64,000 nucleotides of DNA from QHXM01 sp032160165 (lineage in GTDB: Bacteria > Acidobacteriota > Blastocatellia > Pyrinomonadales > Pyrinomonadaceae). Under the pieces are notes generated by a model, which worked only from the letters and a program-made list of their open reading frames with translations, was not told where the DNA came from and did not search any database. Every line of letters begins with the position of its first letter. The first letter of the stretch is position 1. A program made the position numbers and the translations under genes. Of this stretch, positions 44,456-53,900 are shown in pieces. The stretch is from contig JAVHWA010000047.1 of NCBI GenBank assembly GCA_032160165.1, positions 11,137-75,136 on the forward strand, read 5' to 3'.

Positions 44456-45793
44456 ATGATGAGAAAGAGTCCCCTACGCGCAGTCGCCGTCCTGGCCTCG
44501 ATGCTAATTACCGCCGTCACCGTGTTCGCCCAATCGGGCTCCACTAGACCGCGCCGAGTCGTTCGACAGACAACTCAGACCCAGAAGTCGGCCAGCACCG
44601 ATAACACGCCGCCGCCGCTTCTGGAGGTCGAGCCTGCGAATTCGACTTCTACGGGAAGGCGCCGAAATACTAACAACGCAACGACGACCACCTCCGACGC
44701 TCCGTTGCTCAATACCACCGCGTCGACTCCGGTGGCGGTGGATCCCGCAACCAATCCGAACGGCGTGGTTGGCTCGAACAGCGCGGCTGGAACGGCGAGG
44801 GCCTTCTCGCTGCTGCAGCAGAAAGACTATGCAGGGGCATTGAGAGAAGCGAAGCAGGTGGTTGCCACCAACCCGGAAGACTCCGACGCCTGGAAGATCG
44901 CCGGGTTCGCCGAGTTGAATCTCAAACAATATGAAGCATCGGCTACAGACTTGCAGAAAGCTTTGGACCTTCAGCGCGTGGCAAAGCAGGAAGATCCCTT
45001 CACGGTTGACGCGCTTGGACATGCTTACTTTCTTGCCGACAAGTTCGACCGCGCGCTCCCGATGCTGATCATCACCACATCGCGCAAAGATGCGAAGCCC
45101 GACGCAATCACGCTCTACTATCGCGGTGTCGCCGAGTATCAAACTAAAAAGCCAACCGATGCCGAGCGCACCTTTAACGCGATCGTAAAAGATAATCCGA
45201 AAGACGCCGCCGCTCTCTTCTATCTTGGTCAGATAGCGTTCGAACGAAACGATCTGGATGGGGCGATCGCCGCGCTCAACCGCGCAACCATGAACGACGC
45301 GCGTTTGGTCTCTGCGTGGAACCTGCTCACACTGGCGTACCTGCAGCGCGCGGGGATGGCGACCACTCCGGAAAAGGCCGACGCCGAATACGCCAGCGCT
45401 GTCAGGGCCGGTGAAGGGTTGACGCGAGTGAGGACCGACGTGGAAGCGAACGTGCTGTTCGCGCAGGCTCTGGTTGCGGCGAAGCAATTCGTCCGCTCGG
45501 CGTCTGTACTGGAGCGCTTCGTAGCGGCGGCCGACGCCAGCCCCAGCGCGCTTTATCTCTATGGCATCTCACAATCTCGGGCGAAGAATTTTCCCAGAGC
45601 CATCTCCGCACTGGAACGCGCGTCGACGAAGACGCCGGACGATGCAAACATCTACCGCGAGCTGGGATACGCTTATGAAATTTCGAAGCTGTATGCGAAA
45701 GCCCTGACTGCTTATGAAAGAGGCATGGCGCTCGCTCCAAACGATGCGGACTTTAAGGAGTCTGCCGAACGCGTTCGTCCGTACGCGAAGTAA
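44456..45793 (+). CDS. Secreted TPR-repeat protein
   Basis: 445 residues with a signal peptide (AVLASMLITAVTVFAQSG), a low-complexity Thr/Asn/Pro-rich stretch (about 25-105) and at least seven TPR-like repeats (from about residue 118, e.g. EDSDAWKIAGFAELNLKQYE and DAAALFYLGQIAFERNDLDG). Probably periplasmic or anchored, serving as a protein-protein interaction scaffold. Its stop codon is followed after two bases by a heptad-repeat hairpin. Confidence 0.85.
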   Translation: MMRKSPLRAVAVLASMLITAVTVFAQSGSTRPRRVVRQTTQTQKSASTDNTPPPLLEVEPANSTSTGRRRNTNNATTTTSDAPLLNTTASTPVAVDPATNPNGVVGSNSAAGTARAFSLLQQKDYAGALREAKQVVATNPEDSDAWKIAGFAELNLKQYEASATDLQKALDLQRVAKQEDPFTVDALGHAYFLADKFDRALPMLIITTSRKDAKPDAITLYYRGVAEYQTKKPTDAERTFNAIVKDNPKDAAALFYLGQIAFERNDLDGAIAALNRATMNDARLVSAWNLLTLAYLQRAGMATTPEKADAEYASAVRAGEGLTRVRTDVEANVLFAQALVAAKQFVRSASVLERFVAAADASPSALYLYGISQSRAKNFPRAISALERASTKTPDDANIYRELGYAYEISKLYAKALTAYERGMALAPNDADFKESAERVRPYAK

Positions 45794-45795
45794 GC

Positions 45796-45866
45796 GGTCC
45801 AATGTCCAAGGTCCAAAGTCTGAGACACAGCTTTCGACTTTGGACCTTGGACTTTGAACTTTGGAC
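45796..45866. repeat. Heptad-repeat hairpin A
   Basis: Left arm GGTCCAA TGTCCAA GGTCCAA AGTC; right arm, read as complement, GTCCAAA GTTCAAA GTCCAAG GTCCAAA. A 15-base loop lies between. It begins 2 bases after the stop codon of the TPR gene and could act as a terminator stem without a T-run. Confidence 0.8.
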
Positions 45867-45890
45867 ATCGTTTGCGGTAGCATCCACTCC

Positions 45891-46403
45891 ATGAGAACCC
45901 CGAAAATCCCCGGCATAAGCCTAAGCCGAATTATCTTACGTTCTGTCATCGCACTCTGCTTGTTCCTCCTGGTCGCACAGTCAGCGATGGCCGCTGGTTG
46001 GAACGGGATCGAGCCTTTGAAGTCGCGGCGCGCAGACGTCGAACGAATTCTGGGAGTACCCATTGAGGACCAGCCGGGCCAGGATGGGACGCTGCACTTT
46101 AAGGTCGCGGGCGGCAAGGTTACCGTCGCCTTCGTCAGTGCCAGGTTCGTTTCCAGCAAGAAACTTTCCCTTGATCTGGAAGGCACAGTCCTACAGATAG
46201 TCCTCCAGCACGAGAATTCGTCCGACACTCCAGAGTCGATGGGTTTGAGTGGCAAAGGCGACTTTGAGCGCGAAGACATTCACGGCGCAAGTATTTTTCG
46301 CAATCAGAAGGAAGGTATTATCTACACCTTCGTCGAAAGCCGATTGAAAACGACGCGTTACACGCCATCAGCCAGACAACTGGGCCGTGCCAGGGCCGGG
46401 TAA
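45891..46403 (+). CDS. Secreted protein of unknown function
   Basis: 170 residues from ATG 45891; the frame extends 30 bases upstream only into the heptad repeat. A hydrophobic N-terminal segment (IILRSVIALCLFLLVAQSAMAA) looks like a signal peptide. The mature part starts GWNGIEPLKSRRADVERILG, similar in style to small lipoproteins of the SmpA/BamE-like fold, but I cannot assign it. Followed by a zinc-ribbon membrane protein gene. Confidence 0.6.
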   Translation: MRTPKIPGISLSRIILRSVIALCLFLLVAQSAMAAGWNGIEPLKSRRADVERILGVPIEDQPGQDGTLHFKVAGGKVTVAFVSARFVSSKKLSLDLEGTVLQIVLQHENSSDTPESMGLSGKGDFEREDIHGASIFRNQKEGIIYTFVESRLKTTRYTPSARQLGRARAG

Positions 46404-46473
46404 GAGCACAGCGGGTACTACTCCCATCGCGTTACGTCAGGTTACATGGCGACGATTCGAACTTTGAGACTCC

Positions 46474-47004
46474 ATGACGAGCGGCGACGAAGAGCAGGCT
46501 GAACACATATCAATGGGGCCGCGGGATTCGAAGGCGGACCTCAGTACGTGCTGCGTATGCAGCAAGGTCGCGCGACGCGCCGATGCTCGCTTCTGTGCCG
46601 AATGCGGGTCTCCGATGGGCGATACCTATCTCCCAGCGAGTGCGTTGTGGGCGTCGTATAACCAGAAACGTCGGCGTCCTGTCAGCGCTGTAAGCGCATT
46701 GACGACGAGGACGCCGGCGAAACAGTTTGTGTCCTCGATAGTGTCTACATCGAACAGAAACGGCGCCTCGACCACCGCGCTCGCGTTTGTGACCTACGCG
46801 CTGGTTCCATACCTGGGAATTCTGTTTTGCCCGGGCGCCTTGCTGATGGGCGGTGTCGGGATATACAGCTCATATAGACTGCCAGAGCGAGGTGGTCGGC
46901 GCGCGTCGTATCTCAGCGTCGTGCTTGGGTTGTTACTCTTCTGCGCACAGCTATTCCTGTGGTGGATTCTGTACAAGATTCCCGAATGGAGTAATAGGCC
47001 GTAG
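46474..47004 (+). CDS. Zinc-ribbon membrane protein
   Basis: 176 residues. A zinc ribbon of the form CCVCSKVARRADARFCAECG lies near residue 27, then a basic linker and two membrane helices (about 102-128 and 143-165). Related in style to the other zinc-ribbon membrane proteins of this window. Function unknown. Confidence 0.6.
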   Translation: MTSGDEEQAEHISMGPRDSKADLSTCCVCSKVARRADARFCAECGSPMGDTYLPASALWASYNQKRRRPVSAVSALTTRTPAKQFVSSIVSTSNRNGASTTALAFVTYALVPYLGILFCPGALLMGGVGIYSSYRLPERGGRRASYLSVVLGLLLFCAQLFLWWILYKIPEWSNRP

Positions 47005-47225
47005 AGTTCAATACGGAAGTATTAGCTTGCGACGAGCGGGCGACAAAGTGAAGTTTGTCGGACAATTGCTTTGAAACTACGTTGACCTGGCTCGAATCCT
47101 TGAAAAGAAATTACTGTCTGGCAACGTTTGCATCACCTGGAAGCGTCTTTAATATTACACAAGACGGGCGTTCCTCCGTTGACCGCCTATTCCAATCGTA
47201 AGCTCTCAGTAAAGGGGACAAAGTT

Positions 47226-47804
47226 ATGAGAAGCGTGTTTAAGTTTCTTGGGGTAGGGCTGCTCCTGTCGATGACGGCGGCGGTCGGTCTGGCGCAGCGT
47301 CCGCGAGCAGTCGACACCTCACAACCGGCATCCGATTCGAAAGCCAGCCTGCCGCCCGCGCCTCAATCGTTCAAGGCGAAGTATGAAGGCGGGGTATTCG
47401 GTCATTCAAAAACCAAGATGGGAACGCTCAGTTTCGACGACGTCAACAGCCGCCTCGTGTTCCGCGACGAGAATAACAAGGAATTTCTTTCAATGCCCTA
47501 CTCGGCGATAACGGGAGCGTTTGCCGACACGCAAAAGCATACTCCGACGGGCGCCAAGGTCATGCGGAGTCTTCCAATTCCGTACGGCGGAAATCTCGCC
47601 GGTTGGTTCATCAAACGCAAGTATCAATATCTGGCTTTGCAGTTCGATGATCCGGACACACACGTTGCGGGTTCGACCAGTTTTAAGCTCGAGAACAAAG
47701 AGATTCTTGCGTCGGTAGTCAATTCGGTGGCAGAGAAGGCTGGACTTGAGGCGCGCGGCGAGGTCTTCATTCGCAAGAAGCCCGCGAAAGACCCGAGCAT
47801 GTAA
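47226..47804 (+). CDS. Secreted protein of unknown function
   Basis: 192 residues with a signal peptide ending VGLAQ near residue 23. The mature part begins with a proline-rich stretch, then a beta-rich region (KYEGGVFGHSKTKMGTLSFD and KEFLSMPYSAITGAFADTQK). No family recognised. It is followed by hairpin D and is convergent with lpxI. The 221 bases before it show no gene. Confidence 0.6.
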   Translation: MRSVFKFLGVGLLLSMTAAVGLAQRPRAVDTSQPASDSKASLPPAPQSFKAKYEGGVFGHSKTKMGTLSFDDVNSRLVFRDENNKEFLSMPYSAITGAFADTQKHTPTGAKVMRSLPIPYGGNLAGWFIKRKYQYLALQFDDPDTHVAGSTSFKLENKEILASVVNSVAEKAGLEARGEVFIRKKPAKDPSM

Positions 47805-47809
47805 AGAAG

Positions 47810-47884
47810 GCAAGAGGAAAAAGGTAAAAGTAAAAGGCAAAAGTGAAGAGGAGGTGCGCTCGAATCACTTTTGCCTTTTACCCT
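47810..47884. repeat. Heptad-repeat hairpin D
   Basis: Left arm AAGGTAA AAGTAAA AGGCAAA AGTGAAG; right arm, read as complement, GGGTAAAAGGCAAAAGTGAT. It lies between convergent genes and the lpxI stop codon TAG runs straight into the right arm, so it may terminate both. Confidence 0.8.
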
Positions 47885-48683
47885 AGTTGACGGCGACGAT
47901 CGCGATTCGCTTCTCATCGGCGATTCGCAGCATCTGTTCACGATCGAACATTAGAGTCTTGCCCGCCGTCAGGCAGAGACACGTTGCTCCCGCCGCGAGC
48001 ATGCTTTCGATGGTGGGAACGCCGACCACGGGAACATCGAAACGCATATCCTGGTCGGGCTTGGCCACTTTCACCACAGTCAATTGTCCACGCGCCAGCT
48101 CGCCTGCTCGTCGGACAGTAGCGTCGGTCCCTTCCATGGCTTCGATAGCAACGCAGGCGCGCGCGCGCACGACGATGGTTTGACCGAGATCAAGTCGCGC
48201 GATTTCGCGAGCTACTTCCAGTCCATATCCGATGTCGCCTCGCTCACGCTCGTTGGGAGCACGGCGGGTGAGCGTCCCCACCTGGGGAAGATGATCCTGC
48301 AGGAAGAAGGTCGAGTCGATAAGTTCTATGCCTTCGCTGGCAAGCTCGTCTGCCACGCCCCCAATCAGCGCGTCGGTATTTCGACGCGGCAGTCGAAGGA
48401 GCATTTTCAACATGCGGACGTCAGGGAGCGCTCCGCTGAAGATTTGTACGTGTTTGACCTGACCGGCCATGATCGCTTTCTCCACGCCTTCGCGCTTGAA
48501 GTAGCGAATCATCTTTCCCAATTGTCCAATGCCGACCCAGGTCACGCGCTCAGCGACACGGCTGATCTCGGGATCCGTCTCCTCGCGAATTGCAGCCACT
48601 GAGAGAGCTACGCCCGCCTTGCGCGCTCCTTCGAGCACGAGAAAAGGAAAGCGGCCGTTGCCTGCAATCAATCCGTAGCGCAT
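47883..48683 (-). CDS. lpxI: UDP-2,3-diacylglucosamine pyrophosphatase LpxI
   Basis: Hydrolyses UDP-2,3-diacylglucosamine to lipid X in lipid A synthesis, replacing LpxH in many bacteria. 266 residues, the usual length. Visible: GLIAGNGRFPFLVLEGARKAG at the N-terminus, KAIMAGQVKHVQIF near 70, NTDALIGGVADELASEGI near 105 and VGVPTIESMLAAGATCLCL near 225 (DUF1009 signatures). It is the last gene of the bamA-skp-fabZ-lpxA run. Its ATG is preceded directly by a heptad arm and lacks a visible Shine-Dalgarno site. Confidence 0.9.
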   Translation of the reverse strand: MRYGLIAGNGRFPFLVLEGARKAGVALSVAAIREETDPEISRVAERVTWVGIGQLGKMIRYFKREGVEKAIMAGQVKHVQIFSGALPDVRMLKMLLRLPRRNTDALIGGVADELASEGIELIDSTFFLQDHLPQVGTLTRRAPNERERGDIGYGLEVAREIARLDLGQTIVVRARACVAIEAMEGTDATVRRAGELARGQLTVVKVAKPDQDMRFDVPVVGVPTIESMLAAGATCLCLTAGKTLMFDREQMLRIADEKRIAIVAVN

Positions 48684-48769
48684 AAGAGAGTGATAGGTGA
48701 TAAGTGATGGGTGATAGGCGCTAAAGAATGAGTTAGAACATGTCTCTTATCACCCATCACCCATCACTA
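48684..48769. repeat. Heptad-repeat hairpin E
   Basis: Left arm TGATAGG TGATAAG TGATGGG TGATAGG; right arm, read as complement, TGATGGG TGATGGG TGATAAG. The right arm begins in the lpxA stop codon and the left arm ends at the lpxI start, so the whole gap between the two genes is this hairpin. Confidence 0.85.
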
Positions 48770-49585
48770 CTTGATGACGCCGCGCTCGGATGACTCAATA
48801 AAGCGAATGAGTTCATCCACTTCATTGGAGTCGCGTATTTCCGCTCGAATCTGTGCGACTGCCTGAGTTGTATTCAGCCTGGATGATAGAAGCAGGTGGA
48901 AGGCATGATGTAGGCTTTTGATGACGTCCTGCGAATGACCGCGCCGCTTCATTCCCGTCACATTCAAGCCATAGCACTTCGCGTGATTGCCAACAGTGAG
49001 CGCGTATGGGAGGGCGTCTTTCACCACCACCGAGTAGCCGCCGACGTAGGCTTCTTTTCCTATTCGGCAGAATTGATGAACACCTGAATAAGCGCCGATG
49101 TTCGCGCCGTCTTCGACGGTGACGTGACCCGCCAGCGTAGCTCCATTGGCCATGATCACGTTATCACCCAGAGAACAATCATGTGCGACGTGCGCCTGGG
49201 CCATGATCAGACAATCATCGCCGGTCTGCGTCACGCCGCCTCCACCAGCCGTGCCGCGATGAATGGTGACGAACTCGCGTATATGGTTGCGCCTGCCTAC
49301 GCGTGTTTCAGTCGCTTCGCCTTTGTACTTCAGGTCCTGCGAGGGAAGACCGATGGAGACGAAGGGGAACACGTGCGTTTCGTCACCGATGGTGGTGGTG
49401 CCGTCGATGACACAATGAGATTCGAGACGCACGCCGTCGCCCAATGTGACTCCGTCGCCCACGATGGAAAAAGGGCCGATGAAGCAGTCGCGTCCGAGTC
49501 GCGCGCGTGGACTGACAACAGCTGAAGGATGAATTGATTGTTCGGGCACTGTGGCGGAAAGATTGCGCGGCGACGAGACGCTCAT
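48767..49585 (-). CDS. lpxA: UDP-N-acetylglucosamine acyltransferase LpxA
   Basis: First enzyme of lipid A synthesis, transferring a 3-hydroxyacyl chain to UDP-GlcNAc. 272 residues, with left-handed beta-helix hexapeptide repeats (IHPSAVVSPRARLGRDCFIG and similar). It carries the conserved catalytic His region FVTIHRGTAGGGG near residue 107, and GANIGAYSGVHQFCRIGKEA near 147. Its start overlaps the fabZ stop by 4 bases. Confidence 0.93.
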   Translation of the reverse strand: MSVSSPRNLSATVPEQSIHPSAVVSPRARLGRDCFIGPFSIVGDGVTLGDGVRLESHCVIDGTTTIGDETHVFPFVSIGLPSQDLKYKGEATETRVGRRNHIREFVTIHRGTAGGGGVTQTGDDCLIMAQAHVAHDCSLGDNVIMANGATLAGHVTVEDGANIGAYSGVHQFCRIGKEAYVGGYSVVVKDALPYALTVGNHAKCYGLNVTGMKRRGHSQDVIKSLHHAFHLLLSSRLNTTQAVAQIRAEIRDSNEVDELIRFIESSERGVIK

Positions 49586-50034
49586 TGTGAGGCGGCGCTC
49601 CTGTCTGTTATCACGCTCATGATGTCGGCTTCCGCAGCCAACTGCCCGTCAACGTGGGCCAGCCCGCGCATGCGCTGTACTCTCGAGCCGACGCGCACGG
49701 GCGTTACGGTGATAGTCAACGTGTCACCAGGCACGACCGGGCGTCGGAAACGTCCATTGTCGATGCCGCTGAAGAGGACCAGTTTTTGATCTCGATTCTC
49801 CATCTGGCTCAGCGCATACACCGCACCTACCTGGGCCATTGCTTCGACAACCAGTACGCCGGGCATTACCGGGGCGCCTGGAAAGTGACCTTGAAAGAAA
49901 GACTCGTTGATCGTTACCTGCTTGATGCCGACAATCTTTTCTCCCGGTATGAGCTCGATAATTCGATCGACGAGCAGGAAAGGATAACGGTGTGGGAGAA
50001 TGTCCTGTATCGCGCGGGCGTCGTAAACAGTCAT
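49582..50034 (-). CDS. fabZ: 3-hydroxyacyl-ACP dehydratase FabZ
   Basis: Hot-dog-fold dehydratase of fatty acid synthesis. About 150 residues from ATG 50034: IQDILPHRYPFLLVDRIIEL carries the catalytic His, followed by QGHFPGAPVMPGVLVVEAMAQ with the catalytic Glu. The frame is open 63 bases upstream, but only into the inverted repeat arm. No Shine-Dalgarno site is visible before the ATG. The fabZ-lpxA pair is conserved. Confidence 0.93.
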   Translation of the reverse strand: MTVYDARAIQDILPHRYPFLLVDRIIELIPGEKIVGIKQVTINESFFQGHFPGAPVMPGVLVVEAMAQVGAVYALSQMENRDQKLVLFSGIDNGRFRRPVVPGDTLTITVTPVRVGSRVQRMRGLAHVDGQLAAEADIMSVITDRSAASQ

Positions 50035-50036
50035 AA

Positions 50037-50117
50037 GAAGTAAATGGAAAATAGTAAATGGTGAATGGGCGAACGGCCACCGCCGGCCATCTACCACTCA
50101 CCATTTACTGTTTACGG
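50037..50117. repeat. Heptad-repeat hairpin F
   Basis: Left arm GTAAATG GAAAATA GTAAATG GTGAATG; right arm, read as complement, GTAAACA GTAAATG GTGAGTG GTAGATG. It fills the gap between the skp stop codon (4 bases away) and the fabZ start. The inner GCGAACGGCCACCGCCGGCC part adds a second GC-rich stem. Confidence 0.8.
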
Positions 50118-50121
50118 GTTT

Positions 50122-50766
50122 TTAGCGAGTGCCTGCTGAAGCAGTCGCGGGATGCGTACTGTTGTATTCGGTGATGAACGCAGTCGTAACATCCATCGCC
50201 TGGTTGACGCTCAGAATTGCCGGCGCCAGCCTGCTAATGTCGAGCACCATGGTAATGCCGCGCTGTGCCGCAAACTGGTCGATGGCTTTACCGATGTCTG
50301 CGGAAATCGGGCCGACGACATCCGTATAGCGTTTGGACATGTCGGCTTTGAGCTGCTCGTCCTTGTATTTCAAGTCGCGCTGAAGACGTTCGCCCTCATC
50401 CTGCTTGGTCTGAATCGTCTTTGGATCAACCACTGAGTTGCCGCTTAATCTTCCGATTTCATCTGCCAGGGCTTTGATGCGGTTCTGCATGGTTTCCAAC
50501 TCGTCCGAGCGTGGCTTGAACTCGCGCTCCAGCATGGTAACCGCATTAACGTATCGTGTAATGCCGCCCTTTTCCGCGCCGAACGCGCCAGTGTTGATAA
50601 ACGCGATTTTGGTCTCAGGTACAGGGGCATTGCTGGCCGCCGCGGTTGTTTGCGGTGTTGCAGCCGGGCGTGCAGGGGTTGTACCCGGTCTGGTCTGGGC
50701 CGAAGCCGAGACCGCAATTAGAACCGCAAGTGTCATAGTTGCGGCGATCAAACGAAAATTTTTCAT
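50122..50766 (-). CDS. skp: Periplasmic chaperone Skp/OmpH-like
   Basis: Holdase for outer-membrane proteins in transit to BamA. 214 residues, with a signal peptide (MTLAVLIAVSASAQ) followed by a low-complexity Thr/Ala/Pro linker and the OmpH domain (VPETKIAFINTGAF near residue 50, then a long charged coiled coil EFKPRSDELETMQNRIKALA). Encoded between bamA and fabZ, the common position. An AGGAGC ribosome site is present. Confidence 0.87.
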   Translation of the reverse strand: MKNFRLIAATMTLAVLIAVSASAQTRPGTTPARPAATPQTTAAASNAPVPETKIAFINTGAFGAEKGGITRYVNAVTMLEREFKPRSDELETMQNRIKALADEIGRLSGNSVVDPKTIQTKQDEGERLQRDLKYKDEQLKADMSKRYTDVVGPISADIGKAIDQFAAQRGITMVLDISRLAPAILSVNQAMDVTTAFITEYNSTHPATASAGTR

Positions 50767-50813
50767 GACTTTCTTGTATTGCTCCTTACTGTAAAAGGCG
50801 ATGCTGTGCGGCT

Positions 50814-50886
50814 ACGTGGTGAATGGTAAATAGTAAATCGCGGATGAGCTGCTATCTATTTACCATTTACGATTCACCATTTACCG
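50814..50886. repeat. Heptad-repeat hairpin G
   Basis: Left arm GTGAATG GTAAATA GTAAATC; right arm, read as complement, GTAAATG GTGAATC GTAAATG GTAAATA. It lies between bamA and skp, about 44 bases past the bamA stop codon. The heptamer family matches hairpin F. Confidence 0.8.
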
Positions 50887-50929
50887 GTGTTGTGATGTTC
50901 GCCCCGCCTGTATGGTTGACATTCAAAAC

Positions 50930-53900
50930 CTAAAAAGTTCGACCGACGCTGAATCGGAAGACGTTCTTCTTTTCGCTAAAGAAAATGCCTGGGAGTTCTT
51001 CAACTGTTCCGCGACGCGCGTTTGGGTTATACGCATAGATCAGACGGAAGGGGACGTTGATGATGGGAACCTGAAAGCGGACTTCCAGTCCTATGCTTGA
51101 TCGGTAATCACTGAATTTCGAAAAAACGCCCTCGCCTAAGCGAACGACTGTATTGGTTTGCGCTTCGCCTCGCAGAAAGACCTGCTGCAAGCCTACAGGC
51201 AGTCCGGAAATCGGATCGACCGGGCCGACGTTCAGTGCATTCAGATACTCTTCCTGCGTGATCAGTCTATTGTCCCGCGCGATCAAACTACCTGAAATCT
51301 GTGACAGCGCCAGCGGCGAGTTATTGTTGCAGGCAACAAGCGTATTCAAGGTGACACCGGCGATGCTTCCGCGGCACCCAATCACGCCAAGCGTGGGCAG
51401 AAACGTATCCCCGCTAAGGAAGGTGCTGGAGAAGGTCTGGTCACTGCCCTTCCGCAGATTAAAAGCCGAGCCTACGTCAGCGAAGGCTGCGAGAGTGACA
51501 GGTCCGAAGATCGGTATACGATATTCGAAGTTTCCAAGCAGCTGAGTGTCGCCGCCCACCGACGTAAAGCTCCGCGTCAATTGCGCACGATTGTTTCCGG
51601 TCGAGCCCGTCAAAAGCCCCAGGTTCGCCAAAGAGGCAGGAAGTCCGGGCGCCGCGACGGCAGTGCCGGTTGCGTTCGAAGCCAGCACCACGTTTCGCGT
51701 AGTTATGAATGTGTCGAGCGGCACGATGGGACTGATCGAGCGGACGTTGTAGCCGCGGATGGTGAACTCGTCGCCAAGGAAGAAACGCTCGTAGATCGGG
51801 ATGCCATTGATGAAGGCGAGCGAAGGAGAGTCTCGAACAGCCTGCGACAAAGCGAAACTCCCGATATTGGCAGCTACCAGCCGGAAGCCGAAAACTTCCG
51901 GTTGCTGGTCTCTGCCTTTCCGGCGTACAGGGTAATACTGAGTATATGAGATCGAGGGCGCGTAGGTCCGGACATCCCCGCCCAAACCAGAGAGTGACAT
52001 CGAAGCGGAAACCGAGCGTCCTCTAACGGGGTCGTTCGGGTCTTTTGCGAATCCGCGAGAGTCGTACGCGAATGACCCGGTCACGCGACTCGTCAGGATG
52101 TTGGGCTGACCGTAGATAACGGGAATAAAGTTCGTATTGGTCGGATCACTGTTGACTGCCGGATCTTTGACGCTGGTTTGCGAGATCTGATACGAGAGTC
52201 CGACGCGCGACAACTGCGTGAACGACGTCTTCTTCAGGAATTCTGAGAGCGGCGAGCTGGCGAAGACTGATGCGCCGGTGGAGGTCCGCGTGAAGAGGTT
52301 CTCGTCGCCGACGCTTAGGAAATCCAGCGACGAACCGAGCAATCCCTGCTGCGCAGACGCGTTGCCCGAGAGAAAAGTACCTTCCCCGAAAAACTTTTGC
52401 GAGTAGGTGAAAACTGAGAAGCCGAGAGTGATCGGTCGGTTGCGAAAATACGGTTCGGTAAACGAGAACTGAAAGGAACGCTGCCGGTTGCCGTAGGCAA
52501 GGTTGAACGAGAGCGTCTCTCCGCGACCAAACAAATTGTTGGTTGAATATTCTAGACCGAAGAATGAACCGCCAATGCCTGAGATGCCACCGTTGAATGA
52601 GATCTGCTGACGACCTCGCTCCGTGACTTTCAGGTTGATATCGACATTCGCCTCTTCTTCATCAGTGCGGAAATCCGCGTCGCGTTCGTGATCTATCGGG
52701 TCAAAGAAGCCAAGCTGATTCAGGCGCAGCACCGAGATCTCGAAAGCGCGCTGGTTGTAAACATCGCCTTCGTTGACCAGCACTTCGCGGCGAAGCACAT
52801 TATCGCGCGTAAAGGTGTTGCCCAGGAATTCAAGGCGCCGGAGAGTAAACTGCTTCCCTTCGGTGATGGTGAACTTAAAGTCCACGATGCCCTGCTTCGG
52901 ATCCTGTGGATTGTCTTTGAACGTGGGCTCGACGTCGTATTCGTATTGAATGAAGCCCTGCGCACCGTAGGCCTTCTTCAAATCTTCCTGCAGCGCCTTG
53001 CCGATGCGTTCGCCGTTTGCAATGTCACCCGGCTTTAGACCAATGACGTTGGTAATCACCTGTTCCGAGTAGATCGAATTTCCCTCGATCGTTAGCTTGC
53101 CGATACGATAGATTTTGCCTTCCGTCACCGGGATGGTGACGCGCAGACCTTCATCTATAGACGAGAGCAGTGGAAGAGGAATAAAGAATCCGGTCCTGCG
53201 CTGACCGAGGCCTTCTACGCGAGGTTCACCAATGCGGGCCTGAAGATAACCCTTCGAGCGCATATAGAACTGCACGCGGTGCATGTCGACTTCGAGTTTC
53301 TCGCGATCGAGAATGTCCTGCCCCCTAAACCGCGTAATCAATCCGGCTTCCTGCACATACTTCATCTGCGAACGGAGCTTGCCGTCGCTGAAGATCTGAT
53401 TTCCCTCGAACTGAATCTCGACCACACGGACGCGTTTTCCTTCGTTAACCACGAAAGTAATGGCGGTCGACGTTTGAGAGACCTCATCTTCGCGGACCTC
53501 TACCGTCGCGTTTGGGTGTCCCTTTGCCGCCAGAAGCTCTCGGATAACGCGGCGAGCGTTTTGGATCTTGACGGGGTCGCGGATGGCTTCCTTGGATACG
53601 CCGATGCGTCGTTCACGAAATGCCTTGAGGATATCGGATTCGGCGACGCTGTGAAGCCCTTCAAACTGAATATCGCGGATGATTGGCAGCTCGTTAACGA
53701 CGAAGGTGACATCGACGCCGCCGCGCGCGCCTTCTCCGGTTTCAACGCGGGCCGACGACTTATCGAAGAACCCAAGGGCGAGCAGCGTCTGCAGATCGCG
53801 TTGGACCTGATCGGCGTTGTATGGCTCGCCCACCTTGGTTTGCACGTAGTAGAGCAAATCCTCGTCTCGGTTTCGCCGATTACCCTCCACATTAACTGAC

